This document shows, in pieces, positions 24,909 to 34,218 of a DNA stretch of 64,000 bases. The position numbers were made by a program, and so were the translations under genes. The stretch's first letter is position 1; each line of letters opens with the position of its first letter. The DNA comes from Janthinobacterium agaricidamnosum. Its GTDB lineage: Bacteria > Pseudomonadota > Gammaproteobacteria > Burkholderiales > Burkholderiaceae_D. The DNA lies in contig NZ_CP033019.1 in NCBI RefSeq assembly GCF_003667705.1, positions 1,302,001 to 1,366,000 on the forward strand, in the 5' to 3' direction. The notes under the pieces are model-generated. The model saw only the letters and a list, made by a program, of their open reading frames with translations, was not told the DNA's origin and made no database searches.

Positions 24909-25991
24909 TCAAGCTTGTGCCGCGTGCCGTTTGCGATAGCGCAGGGACGACCACAGCGAGACCAGGATGAAGGCCACGCCCGACAGGCCCGTGAACCACT
25001 CCGGAATATGGTACTTGACGGATGCCAGCATGATCAGGGCGAGGATGCCGATCGCATAATGGGCGCCGTGCTCGAGGTAGACGAACTCGTCCAGCGTGCC
25101 CTTGTGTACCAGGTACACCGTCATCGAGCGCACGAACATGGCGCCGATGGCCAGGCCCAGCATGATGATGACGACGTCGTTGGTGATGGCGAACGCGCCG
25201 ATCACGCCGTCAAAGCTGAACGAGGCGTCCAGCACTTCCAGGTACAGGAAGCCGCCGATACTGCCGCGCGCCACCGTTTTTACCAGGTCGCCATTGCCGC
25301 TTTTGGCGGGCGCGGCGCCTTCTTCTTCATCATCCTGCAGGTCCGGCTCGCCTTCTTCCAGCAAGCCGCTGATCCAGTTCACGCCGATGTAGACGGCGAT
25401 GCCGACGATGCCCGACGCGAGCACGCTGTATTTTGCTTCCGCAGGGCCCATCGCCACGCAGGCGGCCACGGCGCCCATGGTGATCAGCACGGCCAGGCTT
25501 TCGGTGCCCAGCGCGTTGACTTTTTCCTCGGCCCAGCCCAGCCAGTGCAATTCCTTCTCGTCGTCGAACAGGAAGTTCAGGAACACCAGCAGCAGGAAGG
25601 CGCCGCCGAAGGCTGCCACTTGCGCATGGTTGTCCGTCAGGTGCTTGGCATACACGTCCGGCGTGGTCGTGGCCATGGTCCACACATCGACCAGGCCCAG
25701 GCCCGTGGCGACGGAAACGATGACCAGCGGGAACAGCAGCCGCATGCCGAAAACGGCCACGAGGATACCGACCGTGAGGAACAGTTTTTGCCAGAATTCA
25801 TTCCAGTGGCGCAAGACGGAGGCATTCACCACGGCATTGTCGAACGACAGCGACACTTCCATGACGCCCAGCACGCCCGTGATCCACAGCGCATTGATCA
25901 GGCCGGGCATGCCGCCATGGCTGTAACCCCACCAGCCCGACACCGCCATCAGGATAAAAGTGACTAAAAAGGAAATTCTGAAATGCCGCAT
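24909..25991 (-). CDS. DUF475/TerC-related integral membrane protein
   Basis: A 360-residue polytopic protein with about nine membrane segments. It carries the TerC-superfamily double motif: VMEVSLSFDNAVVNASVL near residue 45 and VLDASFSFDGVIGAFAITND near 255, whose Asp/Glu residues sit in membrane helices and may bind metal. An acidic cytoplasmic loop (LQDDEEEGAAPAKSG) separates the halves. TerC-type proteins work with TerD at the membrane and have been linked to metal loading. ATG 25991 has a weak GGGG ribosome-binding site. Confidence 0.87.
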   Translation of the reverse strand: MRHFRISFLVTFILMAVSGWWGYSHGGMPGLINALWITGVLGVMEVSLSFDNAVVNASVLRHWNEFWQKLFLTVGILVAVFGMRLLFPLVIVSVATGLGLVDVWTMATTTPDVYAKHLTDNHAQVAAFGGAFLLLVFLNFLFDDEKELHWLGWAEEKVNALGTESLAVLITMGAVAACVAMGPAEAKYSVLASGIVGIAVYIGVNWISGLLEEGEPDLQDDEEEGAAPAKSGNGDLVKTVARGSIGGFLYLEVLDASFSFDGVIGAFAITNDVVIIMLGLAIGAMFVRSMTVYLVHKGTLDEFVYLEHGAHYAIGILALIMLASVKYHIPEWFTGLSGVAFILVSLWSSLRYRKRHAAQA

Positions 25992-26058
25992 GAGTACCCC
26001 GTTGCAAGTGAAAGACGTTTGATTATCCGCGCCGCTGTGCGCGCCGCGCTCAGTGTTG

Positions 26059-26080
26059 ATATACGTCAATTGTTGTATAT
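26059..26080. promoter_or_regulatory. AT-rich inverted repeat between divergent genes
   Basis: ATATAC (26059-26064) and GTATAT (26075-26080) surround a central CAATTG, giving an operator-like palindrome in the 246-base divergent spacer between the DUF475 gene and the PAP2-like gene. The same spacer holds a GC hairpin, GCCGCC-CGG-GGCGGC at 26101-26115, followed by GTTTTAT. Confidence 0.45.
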
Positions 26081-26237
26081 GCCATGATTTTATATTAGTT
26101 GCCGCCCGGGGCGGCGTTTTATAGACCGGCGACAGACAGTTCTGCTGGCGCGGACGATCTGCGATAATTGCGGCGCGCCCATCCGGCTGCCGCAGTCTCT
26201 TGCACACTCTCGACATATATAGAAGAAGGAATACCCC

Positions 26238-26663
26238 GTGGATATCGCTTACCTCGTCACGCCCCTGATCACCTGGATCCTGGTCGGACCGATCAAATTC
26301 CTGATCAACAGTGTCCGCACGCGGCAATGGGCGTTCGGCCTGGTCGGCAATGGCGGCTTTCCCAGCAACCATAGCGCCGTCGTGTCCAGCATGGCCACCC
26401 TGATCGCCTTGCGCGAAGGCATAGGCCATCCCGCCTTCGGCGTGGCCGTGACCCTGGCTTTCATCGTCATCATCGACGCCAACAGCCTGCGCCAGCACGT
26501 GGGCAAGCAGGCGGCCGCCATCAACCGCCTGGCGGGGGAAGCGGCCAGCCCCGCGCACAAGACCTTGCGCGAGCGCATGGGCCATACCCTGGTGGAAATC
26601 GCCGGCGGCCTGTGCACGGGCGTGGCCATCGGTTTCCTGATCAATTACGTGTTTGCCCGCTAA
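26238..26663 (+). CDS. Divergent PAP2-family (YuiD-like) membrane protein
   Basis: A 141-residue membrane protein with the family signature GNGGFPSNHSAVVSSMATLIAL (residues 37-58) and IIDANSLRQHVGKQA. The SNHS and RxHxGxQ elements recall the acid-phosphatase/PAP2 active site. Function unknown; a lipid or pyrophosphate phosphatase role is plausible by family. Start is GTG 26238 with AAGGA 7 bases upstream. It has its own terminator at 26683-26708. Confidence 0.85.
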   Translation: MDIAYLVTPLITWILVGPIKFLINSVRTRQWAFGLVGNGGFPSNHSAVVSSMATLIALREGIGHPAFGVAVTLAFIVIIDANSLRQHVGKQAAAINRLAGEAASPAHKTLRERMGHTLVEIAGGLCTGVAIGFLINYVFAR

Positions 26664-26682
26664 GCACTCGTTTCCTCTAGTC

Positions 26683-26708
26683 AAAACCCCGCTTCAAGGC
26701 GGGGTTTT
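26683..26708 (+). terminator. Intrinsic terminator after the PAP2-like gene
   Basis: AAAACCCCGC and GCGGGGTTTT form a 10-bp stem around TTCAAG. The A and T flanks make it potentially bidirectional. Confidence 0.9.
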
Positions 26709-26901
26709 GCGTTTCAGGGCGCAAAAACTACGTTTCATCCACTGATTAAAGCATTACAGGAAACGGCCGATTGACATGGCCGGATGCGCTCATGGATACT
26801 TTGGCGCTTGTGGTTTTAATAAAAATATATGCCTGCCATCGCCTGCAGTCCTATCCGGGCCGCCGGGACGGCCGTGGCGCTATCTATCCGGAGAATTACC
26901 C

Positions 26902-28074
26902 ATGTTGCGCAAAACCCTGTTTGTTCTGGCAATTGCTTCTGCCTTGGCCGCCTGTGGCAAAGAGTCCAAAGATCCCGGCAAGGGCGGCAAGGATGGCAAG
27001 GAACAGGCGGGCGCTAGCGTCAATCTGCTGGTGTCCCCGGAAGACTTGCTGACCATCCAGAGCAATGCGCTGGCATCGGGCCCCGTCATCACCGGTTCCG
27101 TGCAGCCCGAGCGCAACGCGGACTTGCGCGCCGAAGTGTCGGCCGTGGTGATCCAGGTACTGAAGGAAAACGGCGAAATCGTCAAACGGGGCGACGTGCT
27201 GGTGCGCCTGGACGAAACGGCCATCCGCGACAGCCTCAATTCGGCCGAGGAAGCCAGCCGCGCCTCGAGCCAGGTGCTGGAGCAGTCCGAACGCATGTTC
27301 CAGCGCATGAAAACCCTGCGCGCCTCGGGCATGACGTCGACGCAGGCGCTGGAAGACGCGGAAATCCGCCGCAACAATGCGCAAAGCGATTTGTCCGCCG
27401 CGAAGAGCCGCGCCGCCCAGGCGCGCCAGCAACTGCAGCGCACCCTCGTGCGCGCGCCGTTCGACGGCATCGTGAGCGAGCGCAAGGTATCGAATGGCGA
27501 TACGGCGCAAATCGGCAAGGAATTGATCAAGGTCATCGATCCGACCAGCATGCGCCTGGAGGGCCTGGTATCGGCCGACAAGATCGGCGTCGTCAAGGTG
27601 GGCCAGCCCGTGCTGTTCCGCATCAATGGCTATCCCGGCCAGGATTTCGCGGGCAAGGTGCGCCGCGTCGATCCTGCCGCCAACGCCGTCACGCGCCAGG
27701 TGGCCGTGCTCGTCGATTTCAATGACAAGCAACAGCCACGCGTGGCCGGCCTGTACGCGGAAGGCCGTATCGAGACGGAAACCGTCAGCGCGCTGATGAT
27801 CCCCGATTCGGCTCTGGTGAAGGCGGGCGACGTCACGTACACGTGGAAAGTCAAGGACAAGGCCTTGCATAAAGTCACACTGCGCATCGGCGCGCGCGAC
27901 GTGCGCACGGGCCAGTGGGAAGTGCAAAGCGGCCTGGCCAGCGGCGACACCGTGCTGCGCACGCCCGGTTCGACCTTCAAGGATGGGCAGAAAGTGGAAT
28001 TGACGGCAGCCAAGGCCGTGCCCGCCGCCGCCATGGCCAGCAGCAGCGCCGCCGTTGCCGGTAAAGGAAACTAA
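26902..28074 (+). CDS. RND efflux periplasmic adaptor lipoprotein (MexA/AcrA type)
   Basis: A 390-residue membrane fusion protein. The signal ends in lipobox LAAC (Cys18), then a flexible Gly/Lys linker. The lipoyl halves flank a helical hairpin (about 100-180), with RTLVRAPFDGIVSERKVSNG, and a barrel domain follows. ATG 26902 is chosen over the longer frame because GGAG lies 8 bases upstream and because a lipoprotein signal starts there. It is followed after 3 bases by its RND permease. No outer-membrane partner is in this transcription unit; the one at 31482 may serve it. Confidence 0.9.
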   Translation: MLRKTLFVLAIASALAACGKESKDPGKGGKDGKEQAGASVNLLVSPEDLLTIQSNALASGPVITGSVQPERNADLRAEVSAVVIQVLKENGEIVKRGDVLVRLDETAIRDSLNSAEEASRASSQVLEQSERMFQRMKTLRASGMTSTQALEDAEIRRNNAQSDLSAAKSRAAQARQQLQRTLVRAPFDGIVSERKVSNGDTAQIGKELIKVIDPTSMRLEGLVSADKIGVVKVGQPVLFRINGYPGQDFAGKVRRVDPAANAVTRQVAVLVDFNDKQQPRVAGLYAEGRIETETVSALMIPDSALVKAGDVTYTWKVKDKALHKVTLRIGARDVRTGQWEVQSGLASGDTVLRTPGSTFKDGQKVELTAAKAVPAAAMASSSAAVAGKGN

Positions 28075-28077
28075 GCC

Positions 28078-31000
28078 ATGTTCCTTTCCGATTTCAGTAT
28101 CAAGCGGCCCACCGCCACCATCGTCCTGATCCTGGCGATGATGTGCGTCGGCTTGCTGGCGCTCAAGAAACTGCGCGTCAACCAGAATCCGGACGTCGAA
28201 GTGCCGTTCATCGTCGTCAGCATTCCTTACCCTGGCGCATCTCCCGACACGGTCGAGCGCGAAGTGGTGAACCGCCTGGAAAAGTCGCTGCAAAGCATTT
28301 CCGGCGTGACCGAGGTCAACAGCGATTCAAATGAAGGTGCGGCCAGCATCTTCCTGAAGTTTTCCTTCAATACCAATTTGATCGAAGCGTCCGACAATAT
28401 CCGCAATGCGATTGCCGCCGTGCGCTACAAGTTGCCGACGGAAATGCGCGAGCCTATCCTGCAGCGCATCGACCCGGCTGCCGAGCCGATCATGCAGCTG
28501 GCGCTGTCGTCGAACTCGCAAAGCCATGCGGAAATTTCGCGCCTGGCCGAAGACGTGCTGTCGGACCGCTTCCGCACCGTCGATGGCGTGGCGCTGGTCA
28601 ACGTGGGCGGCTCGCTCAAGCGCGAACTGTCCGTGCTGCTGCGGGCGGAGAAACTGCGTGAATACAATGTGTCCGTCAGCGACGTCGTCACCGCCCTGCG
28701 CAACCAGAACACGAATGCCCCCGTCGGCAAGGTGCGCGGCACCCTGGACGAGAAAAGCATCCGCCTCGTGGGCCGCATCGAGTCGCCAAGCGACTTCGAG
28801 AAAGTGGTGATCAAGCGCCGCGGCGAGGAAATCGTGCGCCTGGCCCAAGTGGCCACCATCGAGGACGGCTTTGCCGAAGTCAACAGCCTGAGCATGCGCA
28901 GCGGCAAGCCCAACGTGGGCATTTCGATCACCCGCGTGCGCGACGCGTCCACCGTCAGCGTGGCCAACAAGATCCGCGACATGGTGGCGGACATCAACAA
29001 GACCTTGCCGAAAGGCACCTTGTTGCAAGTGACGCGCGATGGCGGCGAAAACGCCCAGCATAGCTTGAACAATGTGATCGAATCGCTGGTCCTGGGCGCC
29101 GTGCTGACGATTTTCGTCGTCTACGCCTTCCTGAACTCGTGGCGTTCGACCCTGATCACGGCGCTGAGCCTGCCCACGTCCGTGATTGCCGCCTTCATCG
29201 CCGTGTGGCTGTGCGGCTTTACCCTGAACTTCATGACCCTGCTGGGCCTGTCGCTGGCCATCGGCGTGCTGATCGATGACGCCATCGTCGTGCGTGAAAA
29301 CATCGTGCGCCACATGCAGATGGGCAAGGACCGTCGCACGGCCGCGCTGGAAGGCACGGCCGAGATCGGCATGGCCGTGGCCGCCACGACCTTCTCGATC
29401 ATCGCCGTCTTCATTCCCGTGGCCTTCATGCCGGGGATCTCGGGCGAATGGTTCCGTCCGTTTGCCCTGACGGTGACGTGCTCGGTGCTGGTCAGCCTGG
29501 GCATCTCGTTTACGCTCGACCCCATGCTGTCGGCCTACTGGGGCGACCCGGTGGAAGAGCACTCGGCGCCGAAAAAAGGCATCGGCCGCGTGCTCGATAA
29601 ATTCAACCACTGGTTCGACCACCAGGCCGACCGCTATGGCCGCGTGATCGCCTGGGCCCTGCACCACCGCCGCTGGATGGCCTTCATTGCCGTCATCAGC
29701 CTGGCGGGCGCCATCGCCCTGCACATCACGCATGGCGGCACGAGTTTCTTGCCTGCATCCGATTCGGGCAATCTGATGATCAATGTGCGCACGCCATCGT
29801 CGAGCAGCATCGAGTATTCGCGTCTGAAACTGGAAGCGGCGGCCGTGCTGGCGCGCACCTTGCCTGAAACCAAGGATACCAACAGCTCCATCAATGCGGG
29901 CGGCGGCCGTGTGTATGTCGACATCGGCAAGCGCAACACGCGCAAGCGTTCGGCCAAGGAAATCGCCGTCGAGCTGCGCGAGAAGATGTCGCGCCTGGTG
30001 GGTGCCGAATACGTGGTACAGGATGACTTGAGCAACGGTTCGCAAAAGCCGATCCAGGTGGAATTCACGGGCCCCGATTCGCGTAAACTCATGGAAATTA
30101 CCAACGCCTACATGGACAAGCTGCGCGCCATTCCCGGCGCCGTTGACGTGGGCCTGTCCGAGCAGGACCCGAAGAACGAGCTGCAGATCGAGCTCAACCG
30201 CGGCCTGGCCAACTCGATGGGCATTTCCGTCAATGATGCGGCGCAATCGTTGCGCGTGGCGTTTGCCGGCGTGGAAGTGGGCGACTGGGTCGATCCGACG
30301 GGCGAAACGCGCGACGTGGCCGTGCGCCTGCATCCCGACGACCGCGTGGCATCGGAAAACATCGAGCGCCTGCCGATCAGCGTGACGGGCACCTCGCAAA
30401 TGGTGCCGCTCGACCAGATCGCCACCATTACCATGGGCAAGGGCCCGTCCGGTATCGAGCACAAGAATGGCAAGCGCACGATCACCGTGTCGGCCAATGC
30501 GCAGGGCCGTTCGAATGGCGAAGTGACGAGCGACGCCATGAAGCTGGCCAACTCCATCGACTTCCCGCCCGGCTACGGCCTGGCGCTGGGCGGCGCCGGC
30601 CAGGACCAGCAGGAGCTGTTCACGGAAATGCTGATTGCGCTGGTGATGGGTATCGGCCTGATGTATTTGATCCTGGTGATGCAGTTTGGTTCCTTCACGG
30701 CGCCGGTGGCCGTGATGATGTCCTTGCCGCTCAGCCTGATCGGCGTGGTGGTGGCGCTGGTGATCACGAACAACACCCTCAACCTGATGAGCTTTATCGG
30801 CATCATCATGCTGATGGGCCTGGTCGCCAAGAACGCCATCCTGCTGCTCGACGCGGCGCGCAAGCGCGAGGAAGAAGGCCATGGCCGCGAAGATGCGCTC
30901 ATGTATGCGGGCCGCATGCGTCTGCGCCCCATCCTGATGACGACGTTCGCGCTGATCGCCGGTATGTTCCCCGTGGCGCTGGGCCTGGGCGAGGGTGGCG

Positions 31001-31299
31001 AGTTCTACCGTCCATTGGCGATCGCCATCATCGGCGGCACCATCACTTCGACGATTCTGACCCTGCTGGTCGTGCCGACCTTCTATGACAGCATCGAAAT
31101 TGCCCGCGATGGCGCCGTGGCCAAGTTCCACCGCCGCGCCGCGCGCATGCCCGTGGTCGTGGCCATGATATTGACCCTGATCGAATGCGTGCTGACCCTG
31201 CTGATGGTGCGCTTCGTCTACCGCATGCTGAAGAAGGCCGTGCTGTTCCTGATGGGACGCCGCGCGCCGAAAGCGGCGTCGGTCAGCCTGCAAAAGTAA
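28078..31299 (+). CDS. RND multidrug-type efflux permease (HAE1 family), first unit
   Basis: A 1073-residue inner-membrane proton antiporter. The N-terminus has the RND start (FLSDFSIKRPTATIVLILAM); helix 4 carries the proton-relay Asp pair in GVLIDDAIVVREN. Two large periplasmic loops and a second six-helix bundle (ending TFYDSIEIARDG) follow. The C-terminal extension past helix 12 is about 40 residues with an extra hydrophobic stretch. Partner of the adaptor 3 bases upstream; substrate unknown. Transcription ends at 31338-31365. Confidence 0.93.
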   Translation: MFLSDFSIKRPTATIVLILAMMCVGLLALKKLRVNQNPDVEVPFIVVSIPYPGASPDTVEREVVNRLEKSLQSISGVTEVNSDSNEGAASIFLKFSFNTNLIEASDNIRNAIAAVRYKLPTEMREPILQRIDPAAEPIMQLALSSNSQSHAEISRLAEDVLSDRFRTVDGVALVNVGGSLKRELSVLLRAEKLREYNVSVSDVVTALRNQNTNAPVGKVRGTLDEKSIRLVGRIESPSDFEKVVIKRRGEEIVRLAQVATIEDGFAEVNSLSMRSGKPNVGISITRVRDASTVSVANKIRDMVADINKTLPKGTLLQVTRDGGENAQHSLNNVIESLVLGAVLTIFVVYAFLNSWRSTLITALSLPTSVIAAFIAVWLCGFTLNFMTLLGLSLAIGVLIDDAIVVRENIVRHMQMGKDRRTAALEGTAEIGMAVAATTFSIIAVFIPVAFMPGISGEWFRPFALTVTCSVLVSLGISFTLDPMLSAYWGDPVEEHSAPKKGIGRVLDKFNHWFDHQADRYGRVIAWALHHRRWMAFIAVISLAGAIALHITHGGTSFLPASDSGNLMINVRTPSSSSIEYSRLKLEAAAVLARTLPETKDTNSSINAGGGRVYVDIGKRNTRKRSAKEIAVELREKMSRLVGAEYVVQDDLSNGSQKPIQVEFTGPDSRKLMEITNAYMDKLRAIPGAVDVGLSEQDPKNELQIELNRGLANSMGISVNDAAQSLRVAFAGVEVGDWVDPTGETRDVAVRLHPDDRVASENIERLPISVTGTSQMVPLDQIATITMGKGPSGIEHKNGKRTITVSANAQGRSNGEVTSDAMKLANSIDFPPGYGLALGGAGQDQQELFTEMLIALVMGIGLMYLILVMQFGSFTAPVAVMMSLPLSLIGVVVALVITNNTLNLMSFIGIIMLMGLVAKNAILLLDAARKREEEGHGREDALMYAGRMRLRPILMTTFALIAGMFPVALGLGEGGEFYRPLAIAIIGGTITSTILTLLVVPTFYDSIEIARDGAVAKFHRRAARMPVVVAMILTLIECVLTLLMVRFVYRMLKKAVLFLMGRRAPKAASVSLQK

Positions 31300-31337
31300 G
31301 TCAGGCAGCCTCGGCTGCGCAATCCTTGTTCCAGGTC

Positions 31338-31365
31338 AAAGAGCCTTCTTCGGAAGGCTCTTTTT
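31338..31365 (+). terminator. Intrinsic terminator of the first RND operon
   Basis: AAAGAGCCTTC (31338-31348), loop TTCG, GAAGGCTCTTT (31353-31363) and further T residues. The stem is identical to the terminator of the second RND operon at 37315-37340. Confidence 0.93.
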
Positions 31366-31481
31366 ACGTCCGGTGCTCTACAATCGTAGGACGGGTGGGC
31401 AGGATCGCCAGCCTGGTATCGCGATACTTTTGCGATATTTTTCAACGGCAATGTGGCACGGCAACGTAACGGACCAGCACC

Positions 31482-32960
31482 ATGTTCTTCAGCATCCGGC
31501 AGCCCATATTCGGCATCCTCATGGCATGCCTGCTGGCCGCTTGCGCCGTCGGGCCGGATTTCCGGCCTCCCGCCGCCCCCGGCGGCGACCGCTACACGCC
31601 GGCACCGTTGCCGGCGCACACCGTGGCCGCCCCTGGTCCCGCCGGCCAGGCGCAGCGCTTCGTGCCGGGCCAGGATATTCCCGCGCAATGGTGGTCGCTG
31701 TTCCAGTCGCCGGCGCTGGACCAGCTCGTGCGCGGCGCCCTCGCGCGCAGTCCGGGCCTGGCGTCGGCCCAGGCGGCCCTGCGCCAGGCCGATGAAAACT
31801 ACCGCACCCTGTCCGGCCGCCTGCTGTATCCCGAAGTGGGCGCCCGGCTGGGCGTCAGCCGCGAAAAAAACAGCAGCCTGGAAGGGGCGGGCGGCGTCCT
31901 CAATTTGTACAATGCCTCGGTGAATGTGTCGTATGCGCTGGATGTATTTGGCGGCAACAAGCGCCAGCTGGAGGGCTTGCAAGCGCTGGTCGACTATCGG
32001 CAGTATCAGCTCGAAGCCGTGTACCTGGCCCTGACGGCCAACCTGGTGACGGCGGCCATCCGCGAAGCGTCGTTGCGCGCCCAGCTGCAGGCCACCGGAG
32101 AAATACTCGACGCGCAGCAAAAGCAGCTGGACCTGATCGAGCAGCAATTGCGCTTCGGCGCCATCGGCCGCGCTACGGTGCTGGTCCAGCGCAACACGGT
32201 GGCGCAGACGCGGGCCAGCGTGCCGCCGCTGGAAAAGGCGCTGGCCCTGACGCGCCACCAGCTGTCCGTGTATGCGGGCCGCTTGCCCAGCGAGCCCGGC
32301 ATGCCTGAATTCGACCTGGCGTCGCTGCACCTGCCGCAGGACTTGCCCGTCTCCCTGCCGTCGGCCCTGGTGCGTCAGCGTCCCGACATCCGCGCCAGCG
32401 AAGCGCTGCTGCAGCAAGCCAGCGCGCAGATCGGCGTCGCCACGGCAGCCATGTATCCCCAGTTCACCCTGACGGGCAATGCCGGCGCGCTGGCCACCAG
32501 CGTTCCCGCGCTGCTGCACGCCGGTTCTGCCGTGTGGGGCGTGGCGGCCGGGCTGGCCCAGCCTATTTTCAGTGGGGGCGCATTGCGCGCCCAGCGGCGT
32601 GCCGCCATCGCCGCCTACGAGGGCGCGGCGGCCGATTACCGCGCCACCGTGCTGGCCGCCTTCCAGAATGTGGCGGACAGCTTGCGCGCCCTCGAGGCCG
32701 ATGCCGCCGCCTTGCAGCAGCAAGCCGAAGTGGAGGCGCTGGCCAGCGAATCGCTGGCGCTGAGTACGCAGCAATTCAAGCTGGGCGCCATCAGCTACCT
32801 GAGCCTGCTGGACGCCCAGCGCACCTACCAGCAGGCCAGGGTGGGGCTGGTGCAGGCGCAGGCGGCCCGCTATGCCGATAGTGCCGCGCTGTTCCAGGCG
32901 CTGGGCGGCGGCTGGTGGAACCGTCCTGCGTTGCAGGCCGTTTCCATGGCGGCAGACTGA
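31482..32960 (+). CDS. NodT-family outer-membrane efflux lipoprotein of the second RND unit
   Basis: A 492-residue OprM/NodT-type duct. A signal peptide with lipobox LLAAC leads to AVGPDFRPP, the usual N-terminus of these lipoproteins. LVRQRPDIRASEALLQQA is near residue 300 and YLSLLDAQRTYQQARVGL near the end of the second OEP repeat. It comes first in its operon, before adaptor and permease, the reverse of the common order. It may also serve the first RND pair, which lacks its own duct. Confidence 0.9.
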   Translation: MFFSIRQPIFGILMACLLAACAVGPDFRPPAAPGGDRYTPAPLPAHTVAAPGPAGQAQRFVPGQDIPAQWWSLFQSPALDQLVRGALARSPGLASAQAALRQADENYRTLSGRLLYPEVGARLGVSREKNSSLEGAGGVLNLYNASVNVSYALDVFGGNKRQLEGLQALVDYRQYQLEAVYLALTANLVTAAIREASLRAQLQATGEILDAQQKQLDLIEQQLRFGAIGRATVLVQRNTVAQTRASVPPLEKALALTRHQLSVYAGRLPSEPGMPEFDLASLHLPQDLPVSLPSALVRQRPDIRASEALLQQASAQIGVATAAMYPQFTLTGNAGALATSVPALLHAGSAVWGVAAGLAQPIFSGGALRAQRRAAIAAYEGAAADYRATVLAAFQNVADSLRALEADAAALQQQAEVEALASESLALSTQQFKLGAISYLSLLDAQRTYQQARVGLVQAQAARYADSAALFQALGGGWWNRPALQAVSMAAD

Positions 32961-33033
32961 CGGGCTGGCAAGGCAAGGTCTTGCAACACGACACGCGCAA
33001 TGGCAGCCGCAAGCAACAACAAGGAGCGTATCC

Positions 33034-34209
33034 ATGACGAAACGCACGAAACGCATGCTCATCATGCTGGGGGCGGTGGTGCTGTTGATTGCCCTGCTGG
33101 CGCTGGGATTTTTCCTGCACATCCGCCAGCTCATGGCCAGTTCGCCCAAGCCCGCGCCGGAAACGGTGTCGGCGACCGTCATCCGCAAGGTCGAGTGGCA
33201 GCCGCACCTGGCGTCCGTGGGCACCCTGGTGGCCGTGCGCGGCGTCGACGTGACGAGCGAAATCGCCGGCCTCGTCAGATCCATCCATTTCAAGTCCGGC
33301 CAGGAAGTGAAGGCGGGGCAAGTGCTGCTGCAGCTGAATGCCGACGCCGACCTGGCGCAGCTGCGCGCCTTGGAGGCGGCGGCCGAACTGGCCGCATCCG
33401 TGCTGGCGCGCGACCGCCAGCAATTTGCCGTGCAGGCGATCAGCCAGGCGCAGGTCGACAACGACGTGGCCGACCTGAAAAGCCGCAAGGCGCTGGCGGC
33501 CCAGCAGGCGGCGCTGGTGGACAAGAAAACCATCCGCGCGCCGTTCGCGGGCAAGCTCGGCATCACCACGGTCAACCCGGGCCAGTATCTCAATCCCGGC
33601 GACAAGATCGTCACCTTGCAAACCATCGATCCCATCTATGTGGATTTTTATATTCCGCAAAAGCAGCTGGGCGGGCTGCAGGTGGGACAGGTGCTGAACC
33701 TGTCCAGCGATGCGCATGCGAACACGGCGTTTGCGGGCAAGGTCAGCGCCATCAGTTCCAAGGTCGACCCGGCCACGCGCAATGTGCAGGTGGAGGCCAC
33801 GGTGGCCAATCCCCAGCGGCAGTTGTTGCCGGGCATGTTTGCCAACGTCAAGGTGGAGGTGGGAGAAAAAAAACAGTACCTGACTTTGCCGCAGACGGCG
33901 ATCACCTACAACCCGTATGGTTCCACCGTCTTCGTCGTGCAGCCGGCGCAGCAGGCGCCCAAGGCCGCCGCGCCGGGCAGCGCCGCCCCCGCCGCCCCAC
34001 CGCCGAAGGCGGGCGAGCTGGTGGTGCGGCAAGTGTTCGTCACGACGGGCGAAACGCGCGGCGACCAGGTGGCCGTGCTGACGGGGCTCACCGAGGGCCA
34101 GCAAGTCGTCACCAGCGGGCAGATCAAGCTCAAGAACGGTAGTCCCGTGGTGATCAGCAACGTCGTCGAGCCGCGCAATAATCCGCAGCCCACGCCGCAG
34201 GAACATTGA
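33034..34209 (+). CDS. RND efflux periplasmic adaptor, second unit
   Basis: A 391-residue membrane fusion protein anchored by an uncleaved N-terminal helix (residues 8-28, MLIMLGAVVLLIALLALGFF). Lipoyl halves GLVRSIHFKSGQEVKAGQ and KTIRAPFAGKLGITTVNPG flank a short hairpin. A proline/alanine-rich insert (about 310-330) precedes the last domain. ATG 33034 has AAGGAG 7 bases upstream. The permease follows after 9 bases. Confidence 0.92.
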   Translation: MTKRTKRMLIMLGAVVLLIALLALGFFLHIRQLMASSPKPAPETVSATVIRKVEWQPHLASVGTLVAVRGVDVTSEIAGLVRSIHFKSGQEVKAGQVLLQLNADADLAQLRALEAAAELAASVLARDRQQFAVQAISQAQVDNDVADLKSRKALAAQQAALVDKKTIRAPFAGKLGITTVNPGQYLNPGDKIVTLQTIDPIYVDFYIPQKQLGGLQVGQVLNLSSDAHANTAFAGKVSAISSKVDPATRNVQVEATVANPQRQLLPGMFANVKVEVGEKKQYLTLPQTAITYNPYGSTVFVVQPAQQAPKAAAPGSAAPAAPPPKAGELVVRQVFVTTGETRGDQVAVLTGLTEGQQVVTSGQIKLKNGSPVVISNVVEPRNNPQPTPQEH

Positions 34210-34218
34210 GGCGCCGCC

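Noticed and set aside
28327..31293. 988-codon open frame antisense to the RND permease
   Set aside because: It exactly mirrors a strong RND gene, is rich in His/Gln/Arg with no domain features, and arises from third-position GC bias.
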